Assembly (NCBI RefSeq): GCF_029168945.1
Contig: NC_083608.1
Location: forward strand, 14,650,136 to 14,714,135
DNA: 64,000 nucleotides
Direction: 5' to 3'
Source: Cannabis sativa
Lineage: Eukaryota; Streptophyta; Magnoliopsida; Rosales; Cannabaceae
The position numbers and the translations under genes were made by a program. Shown here in pieces: positions 47,756 to 60,052 of this stretch. Within the stretch, counting starts at the first letter, position 1, and each line of letters starts with the position of its first letter. Below the pieces are notes generated by a model. That model was not told where the DNA came from and did not search any database. It worked only from the letters and a program-made list of their open reading frames with translations.

Positions 47756-48220
47756 CTATTTTACATATATATATGAAATTAATCTCTAGTTTTATGGCAT
47801 TTATTTCCATTGTAGTTAAATACTACTTATTTCTATTTTGATGTTAAATTATTTTCATTTTCAATAAGACTTGTTTCTATTTTTAGTGTGAGTTGTTTGT
47901 ATTTTTATTATTTTTGTTTCTATTTTACATATATATATATATATATGAAGTTAAACTGTAATTGTTTCTATTTTTTATGGCATTTGTTTCTATTGTGGTT
48001 AAATTTTATTGTTTTCATTTTTTATGATATTTGTTTCTATTTGCCATATATATGAGATTAAATTTTAGTTATTTTCATTTTTTATAGTATTTGTTTCCAT
48101 TTTTAAGTTGACTTGATTTTATTTTTAGTGTGAGTTGTTTCCATTTTATATATATGTGGTTAATTATTTTTATTTTTTATGGTATTTCTTTCCATTTTCA
48201 CATATATATATATATATATT
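47756..48220. repeat. TTTCTATTTT-type repeat tract, segment 3
   Basis: Continues the vocabulary of the first two segments (GTTTCTATTTTTTATGGCAT, ATATATGAAATTAA) and ends in a TA run at about 48206-48220. Confidence 0.75.
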
Positions 48221-48339
48221 AATTGATAAATGAGAACTCTACTCATTGCTGGATATGCTTATAACTATATATTTTTTGTTTGTTTAAATTACTTGCATAA
48301 GCACATGATATTTGGGAACCTAACATTTCACATTCTCAT

Positions 48340-49090
48340 TAGTATGGTGTTGTGGAGAGTTCTGGAGGAAGCTTTGCGCACAAAGGAACGACTTCTTTTC
48401 CTCAATGATAAAGAATGTGCCCTCTATCACAAGGGATTGCATTGAATCTATAATCTTCATCTTTTCAAAGAATGTCCTTACACATGAGAAGTTTGGTTTT
48501 CAGGAACGTACATTTCTTATCTTTTCTTCAATTATTAATTCTGGTGTTGTGTTTGACTTTCTAGAAGCTATCCTCGATAACACTACAGGTGGGGATAAAT
48601 CAAAATTGTTGGTTTATGTTGGATGTCGATGGGATAACTCAGGTTCTTTGCCTCTTGAAAGAATGAAGATGTAGGGCTAGCAACTGTGATGATTCAAGCT
48701 AATAGCGATATTTGGGCATGTAATACTGTTGTTTGTCATACAATTTCAACAGTTTATGGAGATTTACATGCTATCATTTTGGCCTTAGAGTGGACAAAGA
48801 AAAATAATTGAGATAACTTTGCTATATTGTTTGATGCTCAAATTATTAAGAAGATCTACACCCCCTACTTAGCATATGAGTTATTAATTGTCTAGCTTTT
48901 TTAATGTTTCTTTCTTTTACTTTAATCGTTCGAGCAATGTTGTTGCTGATGGACTAGCAAAAAGTGTTAGACTTTCTAGCCATTGTGCTGGTGTTTGTCA
49001 AAGGGAGGGATCCTCCTCTTGTGGTGCCCATCACTTTCTTTGAGTTTTCAATGAACTAAATTGCTCAATATATATATAAAAAAAATAACT
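48340..49090 (+). pseudogene. LINE 3' fragment: zf-RVT and RNase H remnants
   Basis: Shifting frames show zf-RVT text (EALRTKERLLFLNDKECALY, then LFKECPYT and VWFSG) and RNase H text (GLATVMIQANSDIWAC, DLHAIILALEWTKKNN, FDAQIIKKIY, RSSNVVADGLAKS). A short A run at about 49078 ends it. The upstream RT is absent, so this is a 5'-truncated, old LINE insertion. Confidence 0.75.
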
Positions 49091-49974
49091 TTATTAGTTT
49101 AAAAGGGAGATTTATATATGCTGTCTCCAAAAGTACATTTGGAAGATTTTTCATGAACTTGCATGTTACCTAATTACACATATAGCTTTGACATTTCGTG
49201 AGCCTAATGATTAAACCCTAATGAGGTTGACCGAAAAGAGTCTCTCATAATTAATTACAAACGAAAATACTAGTATAGCACAAAAACACGTCTTCTACAA
49301 ATGTGTCGTATTGTGTAAACAATAAAGATAAAGATATAGATGGTGTGTTTTTGTGCTATAATTGGAAAAACCTTTTATTGGATTTTTTATCATTTTATAG
49401 TAGTTGGATAGATTTGAAGATTTGGAGCTAAGCTATATATTATGAGTTTGAGCAAACACATTATAATATATAAGAAATGAGTCTTTGAAGATGGGAGCTT
49501 AGATCTCAGTCGAAGAGTACGTAGAGCTCACAAAAGGGAGTAGCTAATGTTTAAAATTGAAGTAATTACATTATTTATTTATTATGTATATTTAATTTAT
49601 ATTAACTGTCAAAGAATTTATTTATTTATTGAGAAATTTTATATTAATTAATAATGATAAATTAATTTCTCAAAAAAAAAATAATGATAAATTAATTTAT
49701 TATAAATGTAGAATATAAAACGTGTGAAAAAAAGGAGAGGGATATAGATTGAATGTTATGGAAATCAACTATATAAGATTATTAATTAAGAAGTAAAGTT
49801 ATCTTTAATTAACTTTTTAAAATAAAATAAAATAAAAAGTTATATTTAATTGTAGATATCTCAAACTAATTTCCAATAATAGATCCGATATCTCCTAAAT
49901 CAAATACATTCAAAATATGATTTTACAGACAAACGGATGTGGATAAGAGAGAAACAAGTGGCTTTACTATTAAT
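49091..49974. other. AT-rich spacer, no gene seen
   Basis: No coding sequence is found. The only structure noted is the inverted repeat at 49274-49360. Confidence 0.5.
49274..49360. repeat. Short perfect inverted repeat
   Basis: TATAGCACAAAAACAC at 49274-49289 and its exact complement at 49345-49360, with a 55-bp spacer. It could be the termini of a tiny foldback element. No convincing target duplication is seen. Confidence 0.7.
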
Positions 49975-50590
49975 TAATCTTTCTTTCTCTGGAACTCTCT
50001 AGTGGGTTGTATCCCGTTGCAGTTTCTTCTGGTTCCATTCCAGATTGTTTCTCTCCCTTGTGGTGTTAATTTCCAATCTTTGTTTAAGTTTCTTTTCCTC
50101 TATAATTCTGCTTCTCTCTCATCATTTATTGTGATTTAACTCGTTCATTAAGTTTCTTTTGTTTTTTTTGCTTACTTCTAATCTCATTTATTACTCCAAC
50201 TGTCATCTCTCTATTTTCCTTGGTTCTTTTCCTTTTTCTTCTCTGATGAAAATCTATCAAAAATCCCTCTCCAGAGATCTCTATCCTTGGATTTTATACT
50301 CTCTTTCATCTAATATCCCATCCCCATTAATGGAGGCAGTCAGTTTGGCTCTTTCAAGGAGGAAGTTGATCATTATGCCTAGGATCCTTGGATTCGGTCT
50401 AGGATTTCTGCAGAAATGGATGATGATTTCCGAAGTTAGCTTCGTCAGTAAGACTACAACATGCAGGTATCTTTCTAGTATTATCTATTTAAGAGTGTGG
50501 GTACTCTGGCGTTCTTTATTATTCTGCTTTCTTTTATCTTCTTTGTCTGGCAAATACTGGGTTTCTCTTCTGTTCTTTACTTTCTGGGAA

Positions 50591-51897
50591 ATGGAGGGTA
50601 TAACTGAAAACATGGCTCATGTGCTACCTTTAACTGATAAAGAAGCCACTGTCCATGAACTCTTAGATGATGTAGGGGGGGATCAGCAAACTGGGAAAAC
50701 TTTTTGTCTTGTGTTTAGAGTCCTTACTACCCGAACTATCAAAATCGAGTGGTTTGAAGAGGCTATGAGAAATGCCTGGACCACTCGATCTCCTATTACT
50801 TTCTCTAAGTATGGCAATGAGATGTTTATGGCTGAGTTTGGATGCGAAGGTGACATGAGGAGAGTGATCGAGGGCCAGCCATGGCATTTTGATCACTGTC
50901 TTGTCACTAGTGCAAACCCAGCTGGCCTTGATACCCTTCTGCCTAACCAGCTTAGGTACTCTCCCTTTTGGATTCAAGCTCATTCCATTCCTTTCGGTAT
51001 GAAGTCCTATAAACTTGCTAAAATGATTGGGGATGAAGTTGGGGATTTTCTTGAAGTAGATAAAACTACTCTCCTAAAAGCTTCTGTTTGTTTCTTCGTG
51101 TTAGAGTTCTGTTGGATGTTTCCAAACCCATTCCTAGAGGTATTTTAGTTGATTTTAGGAATATCCATAAAGAAAAATGGCTGAACTTTAAATATGAGAA
51201 TCTTCCAAATATTTGTTTCCATTGTGGTATGTTTGATCATACCTTAACAAAATGTGTGTCATATCTGCAAAAATGTGTCATTCCTTTGAAAGCCCTAGCC
51301 AAGTCTAATTTCAAACACAACCCGTTTGATCTTACTAACTCTTTTCCTTTAGAGGAGTTGCCTTTGCCTTATGGAAATGTGGATCAAAGTCTTGCGGCTG
51401 CTGTAAGCCAGTTTCTTACAACTGAGGATGTTGGTGCTGGTTCATCCTCTTCTGCCACTCCTTTAAGGAGGGATGAGATAATCTCTTAAGGAATCAATGA
51501 TGGTATTCCTATTCCTGCTTCTACCTTCTTAGGCTTTGAGAGAGTCTCATCTGATCAAGGTTTCAGCCCTGGCCTTCGTAGTGTTGCCCTTGTTGATGTT
51601 CATTGCGATGCTTTTCAATCTGTACCTCCAGCAACTGCTATTGCGGTACATATTCCAAATGATATTGACTCGGTTGCTGTTCAAGATGTTGCTCAGAATT
51701 CTAAGAAGTCCAAAGGTAAAGCCATTGCTGGTGCGAAGCACTCTGCTTTTGTTCCTCATTCTGTTATGGTGGGAGATTCCCTTAGGAATATTTTCAAAAG
51801 AGCTCGTGCTGGCCCTGTTATCAATGAAGTCCCTTCAGCTGCTGTTTCTCCTTTTGAACAGGCGGGTGTTGCGGAGCAACCCCGCCCAGAAAAATGA
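50591..51897 (+). pseudogene. LINE ORF1 (DUF4283 / CCHC), broken
   Basis: Starts MEGITENMAHVLPLTDKEAT. DUF4283 is seen in FRVLTTRTIKIEWFEEAMRN and EGQPWHFDHCLV. A one-base shift at about 51085-51092 moves the frame to LRVRVLLDVSKPIPRG, followed by the zinc knuckle CFHCGMFDHTLTKC near 51217-51258. A TAA at 51487-51489 interrupts, after which the same frame continues to TGA 51895-51897. That TGA overlaps the ORF2 ATG at 51894 as ATGA. Upstream codons back to 50159 are hydrophobic and leader-like and are not included. Confidence 0.8.
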
Positions 51898-54800
51898 TGC
51901 TTATGAGTTGGAAAGCCCGTGGGTTAGGGAGTCCCCGGGCATTCCGTAATCTTTCCCTTATTGTAAATAATCATAAGCCTAGTTTTTTTTTTATTATGGA
52001 GTCTAAGTTATTAGCTGGTCAGTGTGATGTGCTTAGGACCAAGCTCTTTTTTGACAGTGCTTTTGAGGTTCCAAGGTGTGGTCTTGGTGGAGGTCTTTTG
52101 TTATTTTGGAAAAAGGAGGTTAATGTGACTATTTTGAATTACTCCTTAAATCATATTGTATTGTCACTTTTGAAGATAATATAACTAATCATATTTCATG
52201 TTATTATGGTCCCCTTATATTTGTGATAAACCTCATACTTGGACGCTTTTAGATAGACTTTTTTCTAATGCTCCTTTACTTCCCTGGCTTATTATTGGAG
52301 ATTTTAATGATTATCTTTCTTTGAATGATAGGAGTAGTATTTCTCCCCCTCCTCACTATGCTATGCTTAGTTTCCAAAATTTTGTTAATAAGTACTCTTT
52401 AACTCCGGTCCATTTTGTGGGTAATAAGTTCACTTGGAAACACAGTTCAACCTATGAACGGCTGGACTGGTGTATTTCCAATGATAAGTGTCTTCAACAG
52501 TATCCCCAAGCCATTCTCCATCATCTTAGTTTTTATGGTTCGGATCATAGGGTTCTAAAATTAGTTCTTGTTGATGATAGCATGAGTAGGGTGAAAAATA
52601 AAAGATTTATGTTTGAAAATCATTGGCTTACTGATCCTTCTTTCTTTAATACTGTTAGTAACTCTTGGTGTGGCTCTGTTCTCATAATTGTCCTTTGTCT
52701 AATTTCCTTAGTAAACATGTTAGTTGTATTACTGCTATTAAAGCTTGGAATGCCTCGCATAATAGTTTAGCTACTCAAATAAAGTACGTAGATAAAAAGC
52801 TTAATGATACCTTTTCTTCCCTTCCTGCTTCTAAAGAGACTCTGTCAGAAGCTTCTAATCTTCAATCTCAACTTGACAACCTTCTTTATAAGCAAGAAAT
52901 TTTCTGGAAGCAAAGATCCAAAGTCCACTGGCTTAAAGCTGGTGATAAAAATACGAAATTTTTTCATAATAAAGCTTCTTCCAGGAAGAAAACTAACTTT
53001 ATTAGATCTCTCACCCTTGAGGATGTCAGTACTATTTCTAACCATGCTGATATTGAAAGTGAAGTCTGTCGTTTTTTCTCCACTCTTTTTTGTTCTCAGG
53101 GTAGCAGCAGCAATGCTACTAACCTACTTTTGTCTGCCATTAGCGGCAAACTTTCTGCTCAACAATTCTGTTTCCTAGATGCCCCTTTTACTGCTGATGA
53201 AGTCAAGACGGCTTTATTCCAGCTTTCTAAAGATAAAGCCCCGGGTTTGGATGGGATGAATGCTTATTTCTATCAAAAAAATGGAATACTTTGGGGGAGG
53301 ATCTATGCATGGTGATCCTTGACATCCTGAATAATAATGCTAGCATGAATTCAATAAATAGCACTCTTATTGTCCTTATCCCAAAAAAAGCTAATGCCTC
53401 CTCTCTTAAAGATTTCAGACCTATTAGTCTCTGTACAACTCTTTATAAGATTGTTGCAAAGGTTATAGCTAATAGGATTAAGGTGGTTATGGAGGATATT
53501 ATTTCTCCGACTCAGAGTGCCTTTTTGTCTGATCGTCTCATCTTTGATAACATCTTTATTGCTCAAGAAATGGTTCATGCGATTAACCATAGGAAGTTAG
53601 GTAAAATTGGGTGGGTAGGTCTCAAGTTGGACATGGAAAAAGCTTTTGACCGTGTCGAATGGAATTTTCTTTTGGCTATTCTTAAACACTTCAATTTTCC
53701 TGAGAGGATCATCAAGCTTATTCATAAATGCTTATCTTCGGTCTCTATTCGGTTCAATATTAATGGTAGTTTTTCTCGGGAAATCTTTCCTACTCGTGGA
53801 ATAAGGCAAGGGGATCCCTTGTCCCCTTACTTATTTCTTCTCTGCTCTGAAGGGCTTTCTGCAGCCCTTTGCAACCAGCAAAGAATTGGCAACTTTCAAG
53901 GTATTTCTATTACGCGTAATGCTCCTGTCATATCTCATTTACTTTTTGCAGATGACACACTTTTGTTTGCTAGGGCTACTCAAACTTCTTGTAATGCTAT
54001 TAAGGCAGCTCTTCAAATGTATAACCAAGCCACTGGGAAGCAGGTTAATTTTAGCAAATCATCAATTCTCTTTTCCCCTAACACTCCTTCTCATGTTTCT
54101 GATTACTTTTATAGTAACCTTGGTCTAGCTCATAAACCTTTTATGTCTAAGTATCTTGGAGTTCCTCAATGTTTTGGTCGATCTAAAAAGAGTAGTTTTA
54201 ATTTTGTCCTTGATCGAGTCAGTTCTAATCTTAATGTTTGGAATAATAAATTTTTCTCTAAGGCGGGTAAAGAAGTTCTTTTAAAGGCTGTTATTCAGGC
54301 TATACCCTCCTATGTTATGTCCTGCTTTAAAATTCCTGCCTCAATCTGCAAAAAAGTCGAGAAGCTCATGGCACAATTCTGGTGGGGCTCATTTGGGAAA
54401 AATACCAAAACTCATTGGAAATCCTGGTCTTTCCTCTGTAACTCTAAATTTTTTGGGGGTCTGGGCTTTCGTTCTCTAATTCACCATAACCAAGCTTTGC
54501 ATGCCAAACAAGCTTGGAGAATCTTCACAACACCTGAATCTCTTGCTTCTAGGATTCTCAAAGCTAGATATTTTAAAAACTCTACTTTTCTTGATGCCAG
54601 TAAAGGTCATTCACCTTCTTTCTCCTGGACTAGCTTACTTTGGGGTAGGGATCTTCTTAAAGATGGGCTTATTTGGAAAGTTGGGAATGGAGCTCTCATC
54701 CATACCCTCCAGGATCCTTGGGTTCCTAATCAAAGGGTCCTTAGGTACAATAACAATCAACTTCCTCCCTCTGATAAAGTTTAATTCTTATCAATTCTAA

Positions 54801-55642
54801 TGGGCACTGGAACAAGCATAAACTTTCCACTTACTTTGATAGTGCCACTGTTGCCAACATCCTTCAAGTTCCTATTGGGGGAATTAATAAAAATGATAGC
54901 CTGATTTGGAAAGGAGACCCTTCTGGTCTTCTTACCGTTAAGTCTGCTTATCTTCTTGTTAATACAGTGTCTTCGCCGCCGTCATCTTCTAATATAATTT
55001 TTTACAATAACTGGTGGAAGAAATTTTGGAATCTCTGCATTCCTCCCAAGATTAAAAACTTTGGGTGGAGGACTTTTTATCATATTCTTCCTACAGCTTA
55101 TAATCTTTTTCTTAAAAAAATAGTTCCTTCTCCTTCTTGCTTCTCTTGTAGTTGTCCTGTTGAAACTGTAACTCACTCACTGCTAGATTGTTCCAGGGCA
55201 AGACAGGTTTGGAAGCATTCTCCTTTATATCACTTTTATCTTTTGCATAAAAATAAAGATGTTAGGGAATTTATTATATCTCGTTTTGATTTAAATAAAG
55301 ATGATTTCTCTCTACTTATGTGTATTTTATGGACTATTTGGGAATATAGAAACAAAAAACTTTTCAGGAATGGTCATTTGGATGCAGGGGATTTAGTGCA
55401 GTGGGCTAGCAATTACTTATAGCAATACAAGAATGCACAATCCAAGAGAATTGATGCTGAATTAGCCTGTCATTGTCATTCGCATGCTGCAACAGAGCAG
55501 AGCCAACCTAAAAAAGGGTATTATCAATTGTACACAGATGCTGCCACTGATAGAAAGCACTCCAAGATTGGGCTTGGTGCTATCATTAAGGACTGGACTG
55601 GAAGGATAATAGCAGGAATTTCATTACTTATACCAGCTCAGG
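51894..55642 (+). pseudogene. LINE ORF2 (EN-RT-zf-RNase H), broken and truncated
   Basis: Endonuclease starts at 51894 (MSWKARGLGSPRAF), with frameshifts near 52180 and 52670 (LIIGDFNDY, GSDHRVLKL). RT: IPKKANASSLKDFRPISLC, LDMEKAFDRVEW, RQGDPLSPYLF, FADDTLLFA; open from 53291 to a stop at 54782-54784. zf-RVT (KKFWNLCIPPKIKNFGW, CPVETVTHSLLDC) is at about 55010-55200. RNase H begins YTDAATDRKHSKIGLGA and is cut after about 40 residues by the Gypsy LTR. It is non-functional. Confidence 0.88.
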
Positions 55643-56193
55643 TGTAATACCCGGAATTAAGAAAAAGGATTAGCAAATCCCTAACTAGATAATTATGAGT
55701 AATTGATGGAATTATATTATTATATAGTTCAATATATGTGAAATTATATGAATTTTAATATGTTAAGACCCCGTTGGTGAGCCAGGGGCATTTTAGTAAT
55801 TTTGACCTGAGAAGGGTAAAGCGATGAAATTAATTTAATTACGTGCTTAATAGAACTATATTATTATATAGTATGCCTGTGTTGTCTTTTCAGGTGTGTT
55901 CTGACAGGTTGTCGCGGTATAGTCACAACTGGGTATTTCGGGCCGAACGGGGTTCGGGCCCGAAATGCAATTTGAATTGAATTATTTGGTATTTTATTTG
56001 ATAATATGAAATCTGAAATTCTTTGGAAATAAATGAGTGTGAAATGACAAGATTACCCTTTGTGAGGGTGTATTTGTGTATTTAAGCCCTAGGGGCAAAA
56101 TGGTCATTTGACCATATTTGATTTGCATGGAATTAAATGGATTTTTGAGGAAAAGAAAATGGAATTTCTGGTGTTATCCCCTTACTCACCCGT

Positions 56194-56242
<49 letters not shown>

Positions 56243-58573
56243 CAAACCCTCTTTGCATTCAATCTTGATTTTTTTTAAAGGAACAGGTTGATCTTGGCTT
56301 GCTTTTGAATTGGGAAATATGAGGTAACTTTCTTTGATTTAAGCTTTGAATCATTACTGAATTTTATTTGAGATTCTTGCTGAATATTATTGTTGAAAAA
56401 GCATGAAATATGATGTGGGTTGTGTTTTTGAGTTTGTGATGCATGTTCTTGGTTGTTGGGGTTGTCTTGAGCATGCTTAGAGCTTTAATTCATAAGTTTG
56501 TATGGGTTAAGTTTGGGCAGAAATTAGAGGATTTGATGAGTGTAATTTTCTGTTGTTGAGCTCTGAAATTTATTGTTTGAAATTGGAGTTCAAGCTCTTG
56601 TTAATGGAAGTTTGTTTGAGATGTAGCTCAAGTTAAAGCTTTGATTTTTATGGATTTGCAATCTGAAATTATGGGGTTATAATGTTGGATTTTGATACTT
56701 GAGCATGTGTTTTAAACTCCCTTTATGATGATTAAAAACCTATTTTATGGTTTGGGAGTTTTAGTTGTGAATTGGGGTGAAAAGATTGGATTTTTCTTGC
56801 TGAAATCGTGTTCTTGCTGCTGTTTTTCTGGGTTTTGAGCCCAGATGCCGCGGCATGGTATTTAGCATGCCTCGGCGCGCTCATTTCTTTCTGGGCAGAT
56901 CCTTTTAGCAACTTCAAATGGCCATAACTTTGTGATCCGGACTCCGATTTGGAAGTTCTATATACCGTTGGAAAGCTCTTTTCGAGCTCTATCTGAATAT
57001 GTGAATTTTAAATGCCATGTGAATATTTTATGAAAATGAAATTAGGGGTTAACCCTATTTGTGAAATCCCGGATTGTGTGACTAGGATTACCGGCACCTG
57101 ATCAGGAGGACCCGGGGATTTGGAATCTCTATCATTGCAGGACATCAGGTAAGACAGTGATTAGCACGTAGAGTATGCGCAGTGGCACTTATATTGTGAA
57201 TGATATGCATGAAAGTTTAGTAACCGGGATTAGGGTTATTACCCTAACATGAGCGGTTTAATAGCCTAGGGTTATTACCCTAGTGATATATGTTGTATAA
57301 ATACTATGCCATGTTGGATAAATGTATATATTGAGATTATGAATTATGCGCTTAAGGCATAATTAAGCTAGACTCGGTAAGTTGGTACCTTGAGTTAATT
57401 TTAATGCGGTCTAGGGTTATTACCCTAGAATATTAAGAATCCAGTGAAAGCATGAGTTAGGGTTAACATTTTTAGTAAATGTTATCTGAGTATATAGAAG
57501 TGTATTATATGAGTGATTACTTGTTTGTAAGTTAGGGTTATTACCCTAAGATTTTATATGTTGTAGTAAATGTTGAATACACGCGTGTATGTTATAAGTT
57601 ATGTGAATGAGACATAACTGGGTTAGACCTGGTATATATCACCAGGATAAACCATTGAAAGAACGTAATGTATGGATTACGTATATATATAAGAATAGGG
57701 TTATGCGAGCAAGGCATAACCAGGTTAGGCTCGGTAAGCAAAACCGAGGTAAACCCTACTAAGGCCTTATCGTATATAGACGTGTGAGAGCAACACGTAG
57801 GTCTACGCCACGTAGACATAAATAGGCATGTGAGCGTAACATGCAGGTCTACAGTAGATAGACCAATGGTGCAGTGGGCACCATCAGTTATGTGTTATAC
57901 ATATTAAGATTAAGGGTTATGCGTTCAAGGCATAATCAAGTTGGACTCGGTAATCAGAACCAAGATGAACTATTCTAGGGCCTTATTGTAACTAGACGTG
58001 TGAGAGCAACACGTAGGTCTACGCCACGTAGATATAAAGAGATGTGTGAGCGCAACACATAGGTCTACGCCACGTAGACATAAATAGGCATGTGAGTGTG
58101 ACATGCAGGTCTGTGACACACAGACATATATAAATGGCATCATTGTTTAAACAGTATGATGAGCATATTATTATTGTTATGTTATATACTGTCTTGCTGG
58201 GCTTGGCTCACAGGTGCTCTACTGTGCAGGAAAGGGTAAGACATTAGCTGATCAACCATGAGTTTCAGGAGCAGGGCGAGGAATGTACATGTTCATGCCA
58301 CTTCAGACCAAGCGGGTTATGGGTCTAACAGTGTTGACTTTTGTATTCTATTTTGCCGCTTAGGTCGGCTAGAAAGAAAGGACTTATAATAAGTTTGTAA
58401 ATATTTTTGGGATCCCAACGGTTTAAAAGTTTAAAAGTATTACAAGTTTTATTTTCATTCCGATTAATTTAAAAGCTTAAATTCTGCGCTATTTTTGATT
58501 AGTAATCCCGAATTAGGGGATTAGGATTCCATAAGCATTTTGGGTAGCGTGCCGAATTATTTAGGGCGTTACA
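55643..58573 (+). repeat. Gypsy 5' LTR (2.93 kb)
   Basis: Runs from TGTAATACCCGG to GGGCGTTACA. It contains a CT microsatellite (about 56196-56239), a GC-rich palindrome-like patch CCGCGGCATG at about 56848, and diverged tandem repeats at 57340-58135. It is nearly identical to the part of the 3' LTR that is visible. Confidence 0.9.
57340..58135 (+). repeat. Tandem repeats inside the Gypsy LTR
   Basis: Four diverged copies of a block with AAGGCATAA..GTTAGACTCGGTAA occur at about 57345, 57598, 57702 and 57914. Within the last two, a shorter unit GTGTGAGAGCAACACGTAGG, followed by TCTACGCCACGTAGACATAA, is repeated several times. TAGGGTTATTACCCTA palindromes recur at 57231-57550. Confidence 0.75.
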
Positions 58574-58576
58574 ATT

Positions 58577-58588
58577 CGGTATCAGAGC
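58577..58588 (+). other. Gypsy primer binding site, one mismatch
   Basis: CGGTATCAGAGC, 3 bp after the LTR; the standard tRNA-iMet site is TGGTATCAGAGC. The first base differs. Confidence 0.8.
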
Positions 58589-58908
58589 GCCAAGGTTTTT
58601 AAACTTCCTGTAGGCCGGCTGAACATGTACATTCGTCGTCAGAGATAAGCTGGACTCATGGTGCAGTAAGTATTGAGAGTAAATACTTGACTGTTTGTGT
58701 GATCATCTGTTTACCGCTTTCCATTTTAGGTAGTATGCAAGCATCTAGAGTATGTATGTGATATGTGATGCCATGCTTTAAATGCTATATAATTAAGTGA
58801 ATATTTATATGGGGTAAATAGATGAGTTAGGGTTTAAGGCAATAAGTGCGTAAGAGTGGGATTGGGGCCTGACTCGCTGGGGTTGTTGATTATTGGGTTA
58901 TTTGTAGA

Positions 58909-60052
58909 ATGGACCCTCTTTAATCATCCAGACCATAGGGCGAGCTTGTAGAGCATGGTGTAGACCAAACCAATCCACCGGCACTGGCTCCACCTCCGCA
59001 GAATCCGGGGGGGATAATGTGGGGGTTGGCTATGCTAATCCTCCTGCTGACTGGCTGCAGATTTTTTTTAAGGAATGCGAGGTATCATACTTCGTCAAGA
59101 AGAAGAAAAGTTGCGTCGTTTAAGGCAACCGGCACCGGCTTCCCCTGTTGATCAAGTGTTACCACCGGCACTTGTGCTAGTGATGGGTAACCAGGGGTTT
59201 GTAATGCCGCATAAGGATTCTGTATTTGAGCAGTTTGTGAAGCTGCAACCTCCGACTTTCCTGGGAGGTATTGGTATTATTAAGGCTGACCAGTGGATGA
59301 GCATTGTGACCCGTATCCTCGATAATATGGGGGTGACGGGAGCTGAGAGGGTGAATTGTGCGACCTTCATGATTCAAGATTATGCCCGCGTCTGGTGGGA
59401 CATAGTGGGTCAGACCCGAGATGTCAGTGTTATGACATGGGAAAAGTTCAAGAAACTTTTTGAAGAAAAGTTTTATAATGTTGCTGTGAGAACTTCACAT
59501 CAGGAAGATTTTGTGAAGTTGACTCAGGGAAAGATGTCTGTGGCCGAGTATACTCTGGAATTTGATCGGTTATCTAAATTTACTGGTGATCTGGTGCCTA
59601 TAGATTTCACCAGGAAATAGAAGTATGTTCAAGGACAAAATGTTACAATTAGTCGGGACTTGAAGATTACCACATCACATGACACTCTGTATAAGAGAGT
59701 GGTAGACTTGGCCTTAATTGCTGAGGAGGCCCAGCAGCAAGTAATGAAAGAGCAGGCTGCAAAGGATGCCGTCATGGCATCAAACCCTCCTGCTAGTGGT
59801 AATGTCAGTAAGGGGACCGACAGTAGCAACCCTGAGCACAAACGGAAGGTTGAGGCTTCCGGAGCATCAGGGGGAAATAGAAAGTTTTGGGGAAAACGAG
59901 GTGGCCGTCAAGGTCGCAGGTCCTCATTCCGATCATATCTAGAGTATTCAAAATGCAAGAATACCATCAGGGTGAATGACGGGCTAAGGCTGTATACTAT
60001 ATTTGATATGGACTATATGAATCAGATGTTCCAGGATTACTTGAACATATGA
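58909..60052 (+). pseudogene. Gypsy gag, broken
   Basis: ATG 58909 (MDPL) is followed at once by stops. The retrotransposon gag domain is open from 59075 (QPPTFLGGIGIIKADQWMSI, then WWDIVGQTRDVSVMTWEKFK and SVAEYTLEFDRLSKFTGDLV) to TAG 59618-59620, and continues in the same sense to a Gly/Arg-rich stretch (GKRGGRQGRRSSFRSY). The CCHC knuckle and protease expected next are missing; the text jumps to mid-RT. Confidence 0.8.

Larger units (their letters stand above)
49975..55642 (+). mobile_element. Degenerate LINE cut by the Gypsy element
   Basis: ORF1 (DUF4283/CCHC) and ORF2 (endonuclease to RNase H) of a plant LINE, more distant from the other two. The 5' edge is uncertain; a pyrimidine-rich leader precedes ORF1. 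The 3' end is lost from the window because the Gypsy LTR begins at 55643 inside RNase H. Both ORFs carry stops and frameshifts. Confidence 0.85.

Noticed and set aside
48230..48445. Stand-alone small membrane protein
   Set aside because: Its second half matches LINE zf-RVT text and the reading continues in other frames into RNase H remnants, so it is part of a LINE fragment.
50159..50590. N-terminal extension of LINE ORF1
   Set aside because: It is hydrophobic and shows no DUF4283 similarity; the conserved protein begins at ATG 50591. It was treated as leader sequence.
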